This document shows, piece by piece, positions 15,472 through 16,103 of a DNA stretch of 16,103 nt (position 1 is the first letter of the stretch; the number at the start of each line of letters is the position of its first letter). The position numbers were made by a program, and so were the translations under genes. Origin of the DNA: Saprospiraceae bacterium (lineage in GTDB: Bacteria > Bacteroidota > Bacteroidia > Chitinophagales > Saprospiraceae); contig JABDJE010000078.1 of the NCBI GenBank assembly GCA_013002625.1, positions 1-16,103 on the forward strand, given 5' to 3'. A model generated the notes under the pieces. The model was not told the DNA's origin, made no database searches, and was given only the letters and a program-made list of their open reading frames with translations.

Positions 15472-16103
15472 TTAGCTGCTTTCCTGGTTAAAGTAATTAA
15501 GTTCATCCTGTTTTTCTTTTACACCAGCTTTAACAAGATTACGCCCCAGTTGATACAGATGGACTTCATCTGGGCCATCCGCAATGCGTAATGCTCTTGC
15601 CGCAGTGTAAAACAAAGCCAATGGAATATCGTTCGAGACACCCATACCACCAAACAATTGGATCGCTTCATCTACAATATCACAAGTCATTTTAGGTGCG
15701 ACCACCTTGATGGCAGCAATCAAATCTTTTGAATCCTTGATGCCGACCGTGTCAATTTTATGGGCTGCCTTTAATGTTAGTAATCTCGCTTGTTCAATGC
15801 GACAAAATGAGCGGGCTATAATTTGCCTTACACTTGAATATTTATCTAATGACTTGCCGAATACAGATCTTTCTTCTACCCGTTTGATCATATATTCCAA
15901 CGTTCGTTGGGCCATGCCTATCAGGCGCATGCAATGGTGAATACGCCCAGGTCCTAATCTTCCCTGTGCTATTTCAAATCCTTTACCAGGTCCTACAATC
16001 ATAGATGAAGCTGGCACTCTAACATTATCCAAACTGATCTCCCAATGTCCGCCCGGGTAGTCATAGGAGTTTAATGCTGTTAAAGGTCGGACCATTCGAA
16101 CTC
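15472..16103 (-). CDS. Acyl-CoA dehydrogenase family protein, ACAD10/11-like (5' end outside window)
   Basis: The frame is open to the right edge, so only the last ~210 residues are present; the ATG at 16095 is internal, and readable codons continue before it. The segment GHWEISLDNVRVP, GKGFEIAQGRLGPGRIHHCM, RSVFGKSLDKYSSVRQIIA and QLFGGMGVSNDIPLALFYTA are the C-terminal helical and FAD-contact parts of acyl-CoA dehydrogenases. The subgroup motif RIADGPDEVH marks the ACAD10/11 type: where medium-chain dehydrogenase has its catalytic Glu (in Y-E-G-T), this has Asp. It precedes the kinase gene by 6 bp. Together they probably convert 4-hydroxyacyl-CoA to an enoyl-CoA. Confidence 0.88.
   Translation of the reverse strand, partial: VRMVRPLTALNSYDYPGGHWEISLDNVRVPASSMIVGPGKGFEIAQGRLGPGRIHHCMRLIGMAQRTLEYMIKRVEERSVFGKSLDKYSSVRQIIARSFCRIEQARLLTLKAAHKIDTVGIKDSKDLIAAIKVVAPKMTCDIVDEAIQLFGGMGVSNDIPLALFYTAARALRIADGPDEVHLYQLGRNLVKAGVKEKQDELNYFNQESS

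Overview
The window looks like a chromosomal segment of a Bacteroidota bacterium, probably from the Saprospiria/Chitinophagia side (placement inferred from gene content only). The evidence is a type IX secretion (T9SS) plug-family protein, a large repeat protein of the T9SS-cargo kind, an ECF sigma factor paired with a membrane protein that ends in a predicted outer-membrane barrel, AT-rich intergenic DNA, few Shine-Dalgarno sites, and a TAnnTTTG-type promoter element.

Left part (1-4427, minus strand): a truncated secreted protein with at least five tandem ~108-residue repeats runs off the left edge. Upstream of it lie a transmembrane protein with a coiled coil and a C-terminal beta-barrel-like region, and an ECF sigma factor, only 4 bp apart. 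The sigma gene and the repeat-protein gene carry the same two-block sequence upstream: CAGGCAAC, exactly 16 bp, CATATA. This has the form of an ECF promoter. It suggests one regulatory module in which the sigma factor activates itself, its putative membrane anti-sigma partner and the secreted repeat protein. The T9SS plug-like gene (4635-5906) diverges from the sigma gene.

Middle (5911-10599): a minus-strand run, rseP (site-2 protease), hscB (Fe-S co-chaperone), a NUMOD4/HNH-HTH protein and a STAS-domain protein, reads toward the plug gene. Divergent from rseP are rsmE (16S rRNA m3U methyltransferase, TTG start) and an XdhC-family gene (GTG start).

Right-middle (10596-13848, minus strand): a tight three-gene operon encodes a periplasmic molybdenum hydroxylase of the isoquinoline-oxidoreductase/aldehyde-oxidase type: a diheme cytochrome c, a [2Fe-2S] subunit and a Tat-exported molybdopterin subunit. 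It has no FAD subunit and converges on the XdhC gene, whose product would mature its cofactor.

Right (13849-14448): a tRNA-Val(GAC) gene with its own terminator is preceded by a ~300-bp non-coding patch. The patch holds a 27-nt copy of the tRNA 5' end, a shorter possible vestige, and hairpins duplicated with a compensatory base change. The last two genes (14449-16103) are a small-molecule kinase and a truncated acyl-CoA dehydrogenase. They match the two halves of animal ACAD10/ACAD11 and the bacterial LvaA/LvaC type, which suggests removal of 4-hydroxy groups from acyl-CoAs.

The best candidate for something undescribed is the sigma / trans-envelope barrel / repeat-protein module with its shared promoter. 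The tRNA-associated hairpin patch is second.
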